Shown here one piece after another: positions 44,901 to 53,903 of a stretch of 64,000 nt of DNA; positions within the stretch are counted from its first letter, which is position 1, and each line of letters begins with the position of its first letter. Below the pieces are notes generated by a model. The model was not told where the DNA came from and ran no database searches. It saw only the letters and a list, made by a program, of their open reading frames with translations. The translations under genes and the position numbers were made by a program. Source of the DNA: JBBQFI01 sp038237805 (lineage in GTDB: Bacteria; Verrucomicrobiota; Verrucomicrobiia; Chthoniobacterales; UBA10450); contig JBBRYI010000012.1 in NCBI GenBank assembly GCA_038237805.1, positions 48,871 to 112,870 of the forward strand. The letters run 5' to 3'.

Positions 44901-45331
44901 CGCGGCAAAGATTTCGCTGGGCTTACGGGACGTTGCAATGTTTGTGGAAACATCGCGACATGGTTTTCAATTGGAAGTATCGCGCGCTTGGTTGGTTCAG
45001 TTTGCCGAGCGTTTGGTTTTTCCAAATCATTCTCATCGCCATCACACCGATGGTGGATTTGTTTTTGCTCGTATCGCTTCCATTCGGCGCCTGGCGTGCG
45101 GTCCTGCCATTCGTCATCGTCTTCCTCGCGATGGATGTGATTCTCGCGACACTCGCTTGCATTTTGGAACGCGAGTCCGTCCTGCGTGCATGGCGCATTC
45201 TCCCGATGCGCTTGATCTACCGTCCGATGTTGAGCTACGTGATTTGGAAAGCGATCCTTCGCGCGGTCAAAGGCGCATTCGTTAGCTGGGGAAAATTGGA
45301 ACGCACCGCGAGCGTGCCCGTGCGCGCCTAA
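41978..45331 (+). CDS. Three-domain GH18-like / CE4 deacetylase / GT2 fusion protein
   Basis: The 1117-residue membrane protein joins three carbohydrate domains. After an N-terminal helix (about residues 27-50) comes a GH18-like domain (about 115-430) with the catalytic-type VIVDWEQ at 224-229. Then comes a NodB/CE4 polysaccharide deacetylase (about 495-685) with ITFDDGPDP, the HxxxH-type GHEIGNHTYYHPN and FRPPY. After a helix near 720-745 comes a GT2 synthase (about 760-1000) with SVVIAAFNEE, VVDDGS, FLDADTN, AEDTDLT and QRFRW. Several C-terminal helices form a likely export pore. It probably makes, edits and trims an exported amino-sugar polymer. Confidence 0.9.
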   Translation: MEPGPRETIAPFIFSDPAGKRWPRLRLALLISCVLVFIATVLFVQTLFVAPQLQLPFSLRQLKGQLKSLQKKNPAGQTPVDHPLWQKFGLARQTAKKPAVQPPPPAHPRKKFAENEVRLAFYTNGDPYSYASLEQNAAQITHVCPEWMAMIDGLGHLQIDADNRLPKLAASKGIALMPLLTNLVGDKWLPEAVENLARGPAERQDQFIKGVLKVLRDAKASGVIVDWEQVDPVYKKDIAALLDKFADALHDDGKEIWLCVQPGQELDYIDFDDLSENIDRFVALLFDETSDIDTPGPLGSRQWFEGWLNVLLEDADPKQWIIALGSYGYDWTKGTPKAELISFPEAMSRASYADITTVAEGSPDYTPLFYYEDADKDHTVSFLDVVTFANQLRKVRDKKAGGFALYRLGTEDTALWETLNLPANFYTNARARRPLEVLKGTETITDVGDGEIVSVDESRADGLRRIAVDEAGYLTATYEKFPQFPTLYHQGAGTAHQVAITFDDGPDPEWTPKILDILKANNVKAAFFLVGVNAEHYPGLVRRIVAEGHEIGNHTYYHPNLALCWPEHIRVELNATQLLIETITGRATTLFRPPYAADTSPSRLSELAPLLIAQDLGYLVVLENIDPQDWARPGADLIVQRVKQQRRDGSIILLHDAGGDRSQTVEALPRILDYLHTRGDTVVSLSTLMGTTRDKLMPPAKSGGRVLSRIVSTTGFRVYHAIEEFLWAFMIVATALVVIRTLIVIWLASRFRRTPGPGFAGSISVVIAAFNEEKVIANTLLSLLSAEYDGELEVIVVDDGSHDQTAREVDRVASDDKRVLLLRQENHGKARALQRALTVARNGIIVFLDADTNVQRDTLRQLVQPFSDPKIGAVSGHAKVGNLRSFIARCQALEYTVGFNLDRRAYTSWNCITVVPGAISAIRKSAIDEAGGLSLDTLAEDTDLTLSLHKRGLRIVYVPDAIAWTEAPETVRTLARQRFRWAYGTLQCLWKHRDMVFNWKYRALGWFSLPSVWFFQIILIAITPMVDLFLLVSLPFGAWRAVLPFVIVFLAMDVILATLACILERESVLRAWRILPMRLIYRPMLSYVIWKAILRAVKGAFVSWGKLERTASVPVRA

Positions 45332-45355
45332 CGAGTCTAGAAGCCAGCGCGGAAA

Positions 45356-46021
45356 TTATTTCTTAGGGTGGATGGAACCTGCGCCGGCCACACTTTTTTT
45401 GACCGTTTTAGGATTCCCGCTGTAACGAACATCGCCCGCACCTTTGATCGACGCATCCAACGATTCGGTGGCGGTTACTTTTGCGTCAGCCGCACCCATA
45501 AGCGAAACTTCGACCGCCTTCGCCTGCAACGATTCCGCGTTCAGATCCCCTGCTCCGCGCAACCTCGCGGTCAGAGTGTCCACTGTCCCATTTAAAAAAA
45601 CGTCGGACGCACCATCCGATTCGATGAAGAAATTTGACGTCACTATCTGGCTCGCCTTCAAATCGACCGCGCCGCGCAAGCGCGCACCGGTCAGCGTCTG
45701 ACTCGAGGCGACAATAGTGATGCCGTGCGTCGGGCGCATCCGTTCCCTCGTGCGGATGCGAAGTTTTCCGTCGGCGACGGTCGTGGTCACTTTGTTAAGA
45801 AGATTCTGATCGCAAGTAACGCTCAAGGCCGGCGCACCGGCCGCCCAGGCGATCTTATATGCGCCGCTGGCATCGATGACGGAAAAATCCGCCGCCGAAC
45901 GGTCCTCTTTTGTGACGACACCGTTGCCATGCAAGCCAACCCAGTCGCACGCGGGCAAAATCAAGGCGGCGAGGAGCACCGAGATCGCTAATCTGGGGAA
46001 AAGTGGAGTTCGTGGATTCAT
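45356..46021 (-). CDS. GIN-domain (DUF2807) lipoprotein
   Basis: The 221-residue protein has a lipoprotein signal ending LILPAC, then a beta-helix-like head-GIN domain (DUF2807): VIDASGAYKIAWAAG at about residue 48, ARLRGAVDLKAS near 105 and later strands such as ARLRGAGDLNAESLQ and ASIKGAGDVRYSG. The function of the family is unknown. The start is ATG 46021. It converges on the GH18-CE4-GT2 gene. Confidence 0.85.
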   Translation of the reverse strand: MNPRTPLFPRLAISVLLAALILPACDWVGLHGNGVVTKEDRSAADFSVIDASGAYKIAWAAGAPALSVTCDQNLLNKVTTTVADGKLRIRTRERMRPTHGITIVASSQTLTGARLRGAVDLKASQIVTSNFFIESDGASDVFLNGTVDTLTARLRGAGDLNAESLQAKAVEVSLMGAADAKVTATESLDASIKGAGDVRYSGNPKTVKKSVAGAGSIHPKK

Positions 46022-46098
46022 TTGTTGATGAGATGCTGCCGATAAGGCATTTGGATTCAAGAATCTTCCTTTCGGGTTGATTGCAGAAGCAACCAAAC

Positions 46099-47196
46099 AT
46101 GCCGCCCCTTTCCAAAACTCTTCTTCTCTTGATTGCCATCGCGCTGGCGTCTGCTTCTTGCGGGCGAAACACTTCCAAAACTATCGATCCGAACGCGCCC
46201 GTGGAAGTCGTAATTCCCGAACACGGCGCTTACATCGGCGCGTTCATGGATTTCGGGGATACCGAAGATGAAGTCACAATCGAAGCGATCGAGGAATTCG
46301 AGACGATGGTGGGAAAACATCAGGCCATCATTGCATCGTCGAGCTACTGGGGCGAACAAAGTTTCCCGACCGCGAATCTCGAAGTGATCTGGCGCCACGG
46401 TTCGCTTCCCCTACTCTTCTGGTCGCCCTGGGATCAACCGTACGAACAGAATCGCGGACCCGACAAATTCGGGCTGACGCAGATCATTGCCGGTAAGTGG
46501 GATGGTTACCTCGATCGTTGGGGAGACGCGGCGCGCGAGTTCGGAAAACCTATGATCGTTGTCTTCGGCGTAGAGATGAACGGGGATTGGTTTCCCTGGT
46601 CTGGCACTTATTACGGTGGGAACAAGCCGATCCCGGGCAAGCCTAACGAGTGGGAAGGACCGGAAAATTTTAAGAAGGCCTACCGTTACGTTGTCGATCG
46701 CGTCCGCGCGCGCGGCGCATCAAACATCAAATGGATGTTTCACACCAACAACTATTCCTATCCGATGGACATCTGGAATTTCGCGCCGGCCTATTATCCG
46801 GGACCGGACTACGTCGATTGGTTCGGCATGAGCGTTTACGGCCAGCAATTCAAGGATGAGCCGTGGGCGAATATTCCGTCACTCGTCGATTGGCCGTATG
46901 AGGAAATGTCGCGGCTCGATCCGAACAAGCCCATCATGATCGCGGAATGGGCGACGGGTGAATTCCCTCACTCGGGCAACAAAGGCGAGTGGATCAAACA
47001 GGGATTGGATAACTTTCGGATGCGTTATCCGCGCATCAAAGCTGCGGTTTACTGGCACGAGCGCTGGCAAAATATCGATCAGAGCTATAGCAATTTGCAC
47101 ATCAACTCTTCGGTCGAATCGCTTAATGCGTATCGCGAGGGCATTGCGAATCCATATTGGTTAGGCAATTTGATTTTGCGTCGCCTGAAAAGGTAA
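46099..47196 (+). CDS. GH26-like glycoside hydrolase lipoprotein
   Basis: The 365-residue protein has a lipobox (ASASCG) and a (beta/alpha)8 domain resembling GH26 beta-mannanases. The acid/base segment is VVFGVEMNGDWFPWSG (Glu near residue 163) and the nucleophile segment is IMIAEWATGEFP (Glu near 284). Other landmarks are WSPWDQPYE and KWMFHTNNYSYP. Mannan, or a related beta-glycan, is the likely substrate, but this is family inference. The start ATG 46099 is chosen; TTG 46081 is also in frame. It is divergent from the GIN-domain lipoprotein. Confidence 0.82.
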   Translation: MPPLSKTLLLLIAIALASASCGRNTSKTIDPNAPVEVVIPEHGAYIGAFMDFGDTEDEVTIEAIEEFETMVGKHQAIIASSSYWGEQSFPTANLEVIWRHGSLPLLFWSPWDQPYEQNRGPDKFGLTQIIAGKWDGYLDRWGDAAREFGKPMIVVFGVEMNGDWFPWSGTYYGGNKPIPGKPNEWEGPENFKKAYRYVVDRVRARGASNIKWMFHTNNYSYPMDIWNFAPAYYPGPDYVDWFGMSVYGQQFKDEPWANIPSLVDWPYEEMSRLDPNKPIMIAEWATGEFPHSGNKGEWIKQGLDNFRMRYPRIKAAVYWHERWQNIDQSYSNLHINSSVESLNAYREGIANPYWLGNLILRRLKR

Positions 47197-47211
47197 CGCA
47201 CCCAGGGATTG

Positions 47212-49490
47212 CTATTCATTCCGCAGCGCTACCATCGGATCAACACGTGCGGCTCGATAGGCCGGCAACCAACAGGCGAGCAGCGCGACGGCTGCAAGTA
47301 GGAGCGCGACAGATGCAAAAGTTGCGGGATCGACCGCGCTTACGCCGTAAAGAATACTCTGCAGCAATCGTGTTCCACCGAAAGCGAGCACCAGCCCGAT
47401 GGCAGAACCAATCAGCGCCAACATCATTCCCTGGCGCAAAATCAACCATCCGACGCTGCGCGATTGTGCACCGAGCGCCATGCGCAAACCGATCTCGCGC
47501 GTCCGACCCGCGACCATGTACGACATGACGCCGTAAATTCCCACTGCGGCGAGTACGAGAGCGAGCACTCCGAAACTTCCGAGCGCTCCCGCGGCAATCT
47601 TTGCCGGAAAGAGCGGGATGTTCATGTGTTCGGTCAGGGTCTTCGCATCGTAGAGTGGCAAAGTCGGATCGAGCTGCTGTATTTCGCGACGAATAGCGGC
47701 AAGCACGGAGCGTGGATTGCCCTCGGTGCGCGCAACCAGCGTGGAAGTGGAATCAAAATAACGCAGCGGCCGAAACATCACCGCCTTCGGTTCCTCGCCT
47801 AACGTGTTGTATTTCCCATCGGGCACGACGCCGACGATTTGCCAAAATGGGTCGTTAGGCCCGCTCGCATTGTAGCGTTTGCCGATCGCAAATTGCTCTT
47901 ACTCGTGACCGGCTGCCCTTCGATGTAAACGCTCGTCGAACTATAATCCAAACTCAGCGGTAAAGTGTCGATGAAAGCGACGGAATGCACACCAGGAAGA
48001 GCGCGCACCCGCTCCAACACGCGTTCGTAAAAGGGGCGCCCTTTTGCGTCATCATAACCTTGCAGTCCAAGGTCGAACGAAATCGCGACCGCGTTTTGTG
48101 GATTAAAGCCCGGACGCATTCGTTGCGCTGCTTGCAAACTGCGCACGATCAGGCCGGCGCTGACGAGCAACACTAAAGAAAGAGCGATTTGCGCGATGAC
48201 AAGAGAGTTGCGCAAGCGCGAGCGACGAAATCCCGCCATCGAGCTCTCATCCTTTAATGCCGGAACCAATTCCGGCTTCGACGATTGCAACGCCGGTAGC
48301 AAGCTAAACAGAACTCCGGTCGCGAGCGAAATCGCGAGCGCGAAGATGAGCACGCGCCAGTCGATGCGCAGATCGAAAAGCAATGCGACATCCATCGGCA
48401 GTTTGATCGCGGCGACAAAATGATTGATCCAGGCGGCAAGGAGCACACCAACCACTCCTCCAGTGACTGAGAGCAGCACACTTTCGGTGAGAAGTTGCCT
48501 AACGAGTCGTGCGCGACTCGCGCCGACGGCAAGACGTATGCCGATTTCCTTACGTCGTTCGGTTGCGCGCGCGAGGAGCAGATTGGCGAGATTCACACAT
48601 GCGAGCAACAAGACAAGCGCACCCACGACTGCGAGGACGCCGGAAAGAGCGAAAATAGAATTACGAATGTCGGGAATGAACAGACCAGGCGGCATGAGGC
48701 GAACACCGCGTCCCGCATTCTCCGCCGGATGTTCTTTCGCCATCTGCAGCGTGATACCTTCAAGTTCCGATTTCGCCTGAGCAACAGTCACCCCCGGTTT
48801 GAGACGGCCAACGACGAAAAGGTTGTCGCTATCACGCGCATCGAGCCAGGTGCTGCCGGGCTCGAGTTGTTTCGCCATCATGATCGACGCCCAAAATTCC
48901 GGCGCGTAAGCAACCTCCGTCCCGACGAAACCTTCCGGCGCGACGCCGATGATGATGAACGTGCGATTATTGAGCGAGACCGTTCGACCAACGATCGACG
49001 GATCGCTGCCAAATCGATTCTTCCAACATGAATTGCTCAGGACAACGACAGGATGCGAGTCCGGCGTCTGATCTTCCTCCGGTCGAAACGCGCGACCAAG
49101 CGCCGGCTTCACGCCCAAGACGTCGAAGTAATTTCCCGAAACGGTGAAACCCCACGCGCGCTCGTTCACGCCGTTGTGGCTCAGACTCGCGACTACGAAA
49201 CGATAGGCGAGAAGCCCTTCGAAAGAACGGCTGCGCTCGCGATAATCTTTGTAATTAAGAAACGATTGCAGCGTGAAATCGGTGCCGTTCGGCAGTGTGC
49301 CGTCGACAGCGATCAGTTTCGATGGTTCGCGCACCGGCAATGGCCGCAGCAAAACCGTATCGACCAAACTGAAGATCGCAGTGTTCGCGCCGATGCCGAG
49401 CGCCATTGAGACGATTGCAAGCGCGGTAAAGATCGGACGTTTGAGAAGCTGACGTAAACCAAAGCGAATATCCTGCAACAATGTTTCCAT
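47212..49490 (-). pseudogene. ADOP/MacB-type ABC permease, decayed by an internal deletion
   Basis: Two overlapping frames (47799-49490 and 47212-47826) together encode an acidobacterial-type duplicated permease. The first has METLLQDIRFGLRQLLKRP, a MacB periplasmic domain and an FtsX domain, then starts the second MacB domain (VYIEGQPVTSKSNL). The second resumes at AIGKRYNASGPNDPFWQIVGVVPDGKYN and ends in a final FtsX domain. The 50-60 residues normally between these points (the PGYF...GRDF...FW segment) are absent. A deletion near 47895 therefore removed them and shifted the frame. No ATPase gene is adjacent. Confidence 0.8.
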
Positions 49491-49545
49491 GATCGCGGCC
49501 TCGAGAGTGAGATGCACTCCGCACGCAATCCGGATTCAAAATTTC

Positions 49546-49573
49546 CTGGACGTTCGCTGACGCTCAGGATGAC
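49546..49573. repeat. Half copy of the family B repeat
   Basis: ACGTTCGCTGACGCTCAGGA and TGACAA resemble one arm of the repeats at 6362 and 31222. The inverted partner is not obvious. Confidence 0.4.
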
Positions 49574-49581
49574 AATTTGTT

Positions 49582-50058
49582 CTACGGCACGCTCGGTGGC
49601 GGTTTGAGAAACTCTCTCCGGAACGCGGCCAGCAGATTCATATAGCGGGCGCGGCAGTCTTCAAAATAGTCGCGCCATCGTAACATAAGTGTCGTGTTTT
49701 TATCGTGGAAGGCGCGATCGCAAGCGTCCGCCGCGTTGTCCACTGCGGTGATGCAATCATCCAGTTGCAATTTGCGCCGCAGCATTTCCTTATCGATTGG
49801 CCGAACGGATCCCAGCCCGCGATTGAACGAAACGCGCATCGCACGATAAAAGGCGCTGATAAAAATCTGATGACCGTGATCGCACTCTCGAAAATATTTG
49901 TGCCACCGGGCGATCAAGGGCGCATTCTTGTCGCTTAAGGCACGCAGGCTTTCGATATGCGCATGCTTTACGGCCACGGCCGCTTCATCCACCCGCAATC
50001 GCAACTTCAGCATCGCGGGACGGCGAATGAGAAATTCGTTGAGGTTTACGGGTGTCAT
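49582..50058 (-). CDS. Hypothetical helical protein
   Basis: A 158-residue frame starting at ATG 50058 (MTPVNLNEFLIRR), or 166 residues from ATG 50082. Two segments are similar in plan (LRVDEAAVAVKHAHIESLRALSDKNAPLIARWHKYFRECDHG and LQLDDCITAVDNAADACDRAFHDKNTTLMLRWRDYFEDCRAR), suggesting an internal helical duplication. I do not recognise a family. There is no signal peptide. Confidence 0.5.
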   Translation of the reverse strand: MTPVNLNEFLIRRPAMLKLRLRVDEAAVAVKHAHIESLRALSDKNAPLIARWHKYFRECDHGHQIFISAFYRAMRVSFNRGLGSVRPIDKEMLRRKLQLDDCITAVDNAADACDRAFHDKNTTLMLRWRDYFEDCRARYMNLLAAFRREFLKPPPSVP

Positions 50059-50173
50059 TTGGCTGCTCGCGTTGCCCATCATTCACGCGGTGGGGTTGCA
50101 CTTTCGCAAGCTCGCGATTGCGATCGACGCTATGAGGCGGCTGAAGGAGGAGACATCCTCAATCCGCCCGTGT

Positions 50174-50895
50174 TCAACCTTCTGCCAAAGCAGGCTCAGC
50201 TATTGCAGATGGTCTCAGTCCCTTAAACAGGAGCCAAAAACTGAGGATCAGTTCGAAAATAGCCATCGGCGAATCGAACCAGTACGGGTTAACTGGCTTG
50301 GCGAAGCCGGGAAAGATGAGATAAACGAAGGCGCAGATCACGCACCACGCAGACGAGATAACACCGAAGACAGCTAATCCTTTCGGAATGTAAGTCGACT
50401 TAAGGCACAAATGGTCGCGGCCAACCCAAAAAATGGCAGGCCAACATAATAGTCGTCGAAAGTTGCGGCGACGGAAAGCCGGGCCAGGACCTGTAATCGG
50501 TCTGCTTCGAAGACTTGCAAGTAACCAGCGTTGCCCAAAAGTCGCAGCGCGCCCAACATGTTGAGAGTGCTTAGAAGCCACATTAAGGCAAAGACCAGAC
50601 GGAACAATGCTCCAACCAAGGCAAGGCCTTGATTTACTGGCTTAAGAATCACGTAGAGCGCCGCGAGCAGAACGACAACGCTCGCGCTGTAAATCAGAAA
50701 GCAGGTGACGGCGACGCGAAATTGCGTTTCATGCGCCATGATGTTCCGAGCAGTCTCCGCGGCATTGCCCCGAACGAGAAGAGGGTTGAGCAGCACATAG
50801 TTAGCGAACACTACAATCGCCATTGAGAAGAGGAGGCTGAATCCCGCGACCTTTGCAGCGGTGCGTTGTGAGTTATCGATCTTGCTGATTGTCAT
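50174..50895 (-). pseudogene. DUF4386 membrane protein, frameshifted
   Basis: From ATG 50895 the frame encodes a DUF4386-type protein (GFSLLFSMAIVVFANYVLLNPLLVRGNAAETARNI...), but it stops at 50374. The remaining helices (STYIPKGLAVFGVISSAWC...FELILSFWLLFKGLRP) continue in another frame to 50174. The shift is near 50395-50405. A second, intact DUF4386 gene lies at 52194. Confidence 0.75.
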
Positions 50896-50927
50896 TCTAG
50901 TTCCTCCTAACAAAGATTTCTTCTCGG

Positions 50928-52103
50928 TTAAGTCTTGTTTTCCTGCCCCACAGTGAGAACGACTTTTCCTCGGGCATGCCCTTGTTCAAGATATCGAATG
51001 GCTTCAGCGATCTGACTCAACGGGTAAGTCCGGTCGATAACTGGTGTCACCTTTCCGGATTGCATGAGATCGCCAAGGATCGTCAGGTCTTTCTTATTCA
51101 GTTCCGCCATAAACATGCCCATCTTCTGGCTGATGAACGGTGACAGCAGAAGCGCTTTGACCGGACGAGCCAACGGACCTATCAACCCGCCGTCGTTTGG
51201 CCCTCCGCCTCCAATCATGACGCAGATACCCTTGGGCTGTAAGGCGTGCCGGAATCCTGACAACGGCTGGGTGCCAACGTTGTCGAGAATCAGATCGTAA
51301 CGCTGCTCGCCCTTGGTGAAATCCTCCTTTGTGTAATCAATGACATGATCGGCGCCGAGTGATTTGACGAGATCAAGATTCCTCGTGCTGCATACGCCGG
51401 TTACCTCTGCGCCGAATGTCTTGGCGATTTGCACAGCGAAGGTACCTACGCCTCCAGACGCGCCGTTGATTAACACCTTCTGTCCCGGCTGAACGTGTCC
51501 TTTGTCACGAAGACCCTGTAATGCGGTGACGGCCGCTATAGCGACAGAAGCGGCTTGCTCAAAGGTCACGTTGGCCGGTTTCAGCACAACGGCTTTGTCC
51601 GCGCGAGCGCACACATACTCGGCAAATGCGCCGTTTCTCGCGCCGAATACTTCGTCACCTGGTTTGAACTGCGTTACGTTTTTGCCAACCGCTTCGACTT
51701 GGCCCGCCATGTCGACGCCCAGTCGTGGATCCTTTGGTTTGCGCAGGCCAACCCCCATCGCGCGCATGATGTAGGGCGTTCCTTCGATGAAATGCCAGTC
51801 GAGTGGATTAATTGAAACCGCGCGAACTTTGATCAAAACTTGGTCGTCATTAGGCACAGGCTTCTTAATGTCCCTGATCTCAAGGACGTCCGGCGACCCG
51901 TAGTCAGTGTATACAACTGCCTTCATATGCGGTTCTCCTGTTTCGATCGGTTCTTGCCGGGCGCCCGTAGCCCAGGCGTAGATGACGAAGACGCCGATCA
52001 GTATGAGAATCAGATAGAAAACGCGTCTGAGGACACGGCGAATCCTACCTTTGCGGCGCGGCGGTGCTTCGGCACTCAGTTGGTTTGTTAGGTTTGTGCT
52101 CAT
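50928..52103 (-). CDS. Membrane-anchored MDR alcohol dehydrogenase / quinone reductase-like
   Basis: The 391-residue protein has a basic N-terminus with one helix (VFYLILILIGVFVIYAW, about residues 29-45) fused to a medium-chain dehydrogenase/reductase domain. The latter begins MKAVVYTDYGSPDVLEIRDI at about 60 and has the nucleotide motif GASGGVGTFAVQIAK and the family C-terminus YLEQGHARGKVVLTV. No structural zinc cluster is visible, so it is closer to the quinone-reductase/NAD(P)-dependent group. A membrane anchor is uncommon in this family. The substrate is unknown. Confidence 0.85.
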   Translation of the reverse strand: MSTNLTNQLSAEAPPRRKGRIRRVLRRVFYLILILIGVFVIYAWATGARQEPIETGEPHMKAVVYTDYGSPDVLEIRDIKKPVPNDDQVLIKVRAVSINPLDWHFIEGTPYIMRAMGVGLRKPKDPRLGVDMAGQVEAVGKNVTQFKPGDEVFGARNGAFAEYVCARADKAVVLKPANVTFEQAASVAIAAVTALQGLRDKGHVQPGQKVLINGASGGVGTFAVQIAKTFGAEVTGVCSTRNLDLVKSLGADHVIDYTKEDFTKGEQRYDLILDNVGTQPLSGFRHALQPKGICVMIGGGGPNDGGLIGPLARPVKALLLSPFISQKMGMFMAELNKKDLTILGDLMQSGKVTPVIDRTYPLSQIAEAIRYLEQGHARGKVVLTVGQENKT

Positions 52104-52115
52104 TATTTTCTCCTT

Positions 52116-52193
52116 TTACTTCAAACTGATTACGACTTTGCCTCGAGCGTGTCCTGTTTGCAGGTATCGAAGAGCGTCACGGTCTATATCTCG
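52116..52193 (-). pseudogene. C-terminal remnant of a second MDR dehydrogenase
   Basis: Just upstream of the MDR gene, the minus strand encodes DALRYLQTGHARGKVVISLK and a stop (TTA at 52116-52118). This is a clear counterpart of the neighbour's own ending (AIRYLEQGHARGKVVLTV). Only about 25 codons remain. It lies directly after the intact DUF4386 gene, so a DUF4386-MDR pair appears to have been duplicated and then partly deleted. Confidence 0.8.
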
Positions 52194-52922
52194 TTAACTA
52201 GCTATTGGATCAAGTGCGTTGCGCGCTGCTATGTCAGATAACGGCGATGGCATCCTTGCACCCTTGATCAGAAGCCACAGCAGAATCGCCAGCTCTCCGA
52301 GCAGGACCGGCTGCGCCATTCGAAAAGCCGCATCGTAGTAAGGCGGGAATAGTAAGGCGATAAGGCTTAGGACCACATAGCCGAAACAGTTGAGAATAAG
52401 CCAGACGCCGAGGAAACGCGGAAGGAAACCGGAGCGGTAGACCAGAAGCCCAAAAGGAAATAGCCACAAACCCCAAAAGATCTCGTTTATAAACTCTCCC
52501 TGGCTGTGCAAACGGAGGAACAGCATGGCCAGAGCGTCTCGCTGCGGTTTGTCGAATACGACGAGAAACTCGCCGCCGCGGAAGAGGGTCAGTGCAGCAA
52601 TGTTATTCAGCACATTCAAAAAACCAACGGCGGCGGAGACTAGAACCAGGGCGATCATCAGTCCGGCCCATGAGTTGTTCACTTTGCTGAGCAAGCGATA
52701 GAGAGCGAGGCCAAGTAAGATAAAAATAACCATACCGAATAGCTCACCGATGATGCCGAGACGAAAAAGTGTCTCGTGAGTCAGAATATTATTTGCCGTC
52801 GTAGGGGCGTTGCCGCGTACGATCAGCTTGGCGGGAATATACAAGAGACTGAAGGGAGCGGTAATTACCATTGATAGATATACCGCGCCAGCGATGCGCG
52901 CGGCTTTGTTGGTTGGGTGCAT
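52194..52922 (-). CDS. DUF4386 family membrane protein
   Basis: The 242-residue protein has about six helices. The plan matches DUF4386: KAARIAGAVYLSMVITAPFS, then NILTHETLFRLGIIGELFGMVIFILLGL, a mid-protein FWGLWLFPFGLLVYRSGFLPRFLG, and a C-terminal LLGELAILLWLLIKG. Function unknown. The start is ATG 52922. Confidence 0.85.
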   Translation of the reverse strand: MHPTNKAARIAGAVYLSMVITAPFSLLYIPAKLIVRGNAPTTANNILTHETLFRLGIIGELFGMVIFILLGLALYRLLSKVNNSWAGLMIALVLVSAAVGFLNVLNNIAALTLFRGGEFLVVFDKPQRDALAMLFLRLHSQGEFINEIFWGLWLFPFGLLVYRSGFLPRFLGVWLILNCFGYVVLSLIALLFPPYYDAAFRMAQPVLLGELAILLWLLIKGARMPSPLSDIAARNALDPIAS

Positions 52923-52964
52923 GGGTTTCTCTCCTTGTGGGTGATTGAATTAGGCGTGCGTGGA

Positions 52965-53903
52965 TCAGATAGGTCCTCGGTAACGGCGTAACCGAATCGC
53001 TGCGGCGAGAAATGCCGCAGCGAATGCGAGCCCGAGCCAAAGACTAAGGCTGCTCAGATATCTTCCCGGAGTGAGTTGTGCCAGCGAATCGATCGTGGGA
53101 TGGCTGCGGCCCTGGAAGTCGAAAGCCTGTGGCGCGAATCCCATCAAACGGTCCCTCATCAAGGAACCAAAATACGACGTGCCGAACGTAATCCTTTCGA
53201 AAATTTGGATAACGATGAACGGCAACACCGCCCAAAGAAATGTCGCGCGCCGCGCCCAGCCTGAGACCAGTAGCAGCCAGGCGTAGATCGGCGCGTGCCA
53301 GAGCGCAATCGCGACCAGACCGTAGAGCATTACCAACCAGTTCTGAAACACCGGAAAGTGGGCCCACGTCGTCGCCGGACTTACTCCGTGCATGAGCAGA
53401 TTTGCGCTGCTCATCAACAACATGATCAACTGCACGCAAACGGTGATTGCGAATGCCAGCAGCGGCAGAACCACGAGTGGAATGATTGACTTTGAAAGCA
53501 CGGTCGTGAGATCCGAAACCGGGAGCGATTTCCAGAAGAGGATGCTGCGATCGCGACGTTCGCCGTAAAGCGCGTCGAGACAGTAGAACGCGCCAACGAT
53601 GCAGACGGTGAAGATCATCATCATCGCCCCAAGGTCATACGGTTGCTCGATGAGAGCTCGCTGCTTCGCCGGGTCGAGCAACAACACCGCGCGTCTGCGC
53701 TCAGCGAGACCAATCGTGCTGATCGCAAAACCGAACACCTGGACCGCGGCGACAATCAGTGGCGCAATATAGATCGAGCGGTTCTCCCACAACTCCCGCC
53801 AAACCGACCAGTAAAGTGGTCGCGTCGGCGCGCCATAGTAGCTAAGGCCGCTGGGCTCTTGATTTCCCGAAAACAACGGTCGTGGATTTGGTTGCGCCGT
53901 CAT
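52965..53903 (-). CDS. ABC-2 type transporter permease
   Basis: The 312-residue protein has about six membrane helices (IYIAPLIVAAVQVFGFAIST; LGAMMMIFTVCIVGAFYCLDAL; later ones to residue 300) and the DALYGERRDRSILFWKSLPVSD segment typical of ABC-2 permeases. It starts at ATG 53903, which overlaps the ATPase stop by one base (TGATG), so translation is probably coupled. A longer frame to 54596 is only a shadow across the ATPase gene. It is the third gene of the GntR operon. Confidence 0.88.
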   Translation of the reverse strand: MTAQPNPRPLFSGNQEPSGLSYYGAPTRPLYWSVWRELWENRSIYIAPLIVAAVQVFGFAISTIGLAERRRAVLLLDPAKQRALIEQPYDLGAMMMIFTVCIVGAFYCLDALYGERRDRSILFWKSLPVSDLTTVLSKSIIPLVVLPLLAFAITVCVQLIMLLMSSANLLMHGVSPATTWAHFPVFQNWLVMLYGLVAIALWHAPIYAWLLLVSGWARRATFLWAVLPFIVIQIFERITFGTSYFGSLMRDRLMGFAPQAFDFQGRSHPTIDSLAQLTPGRYLSSLSLWLGLAFAAAFLAAAIRLRRYRGPI

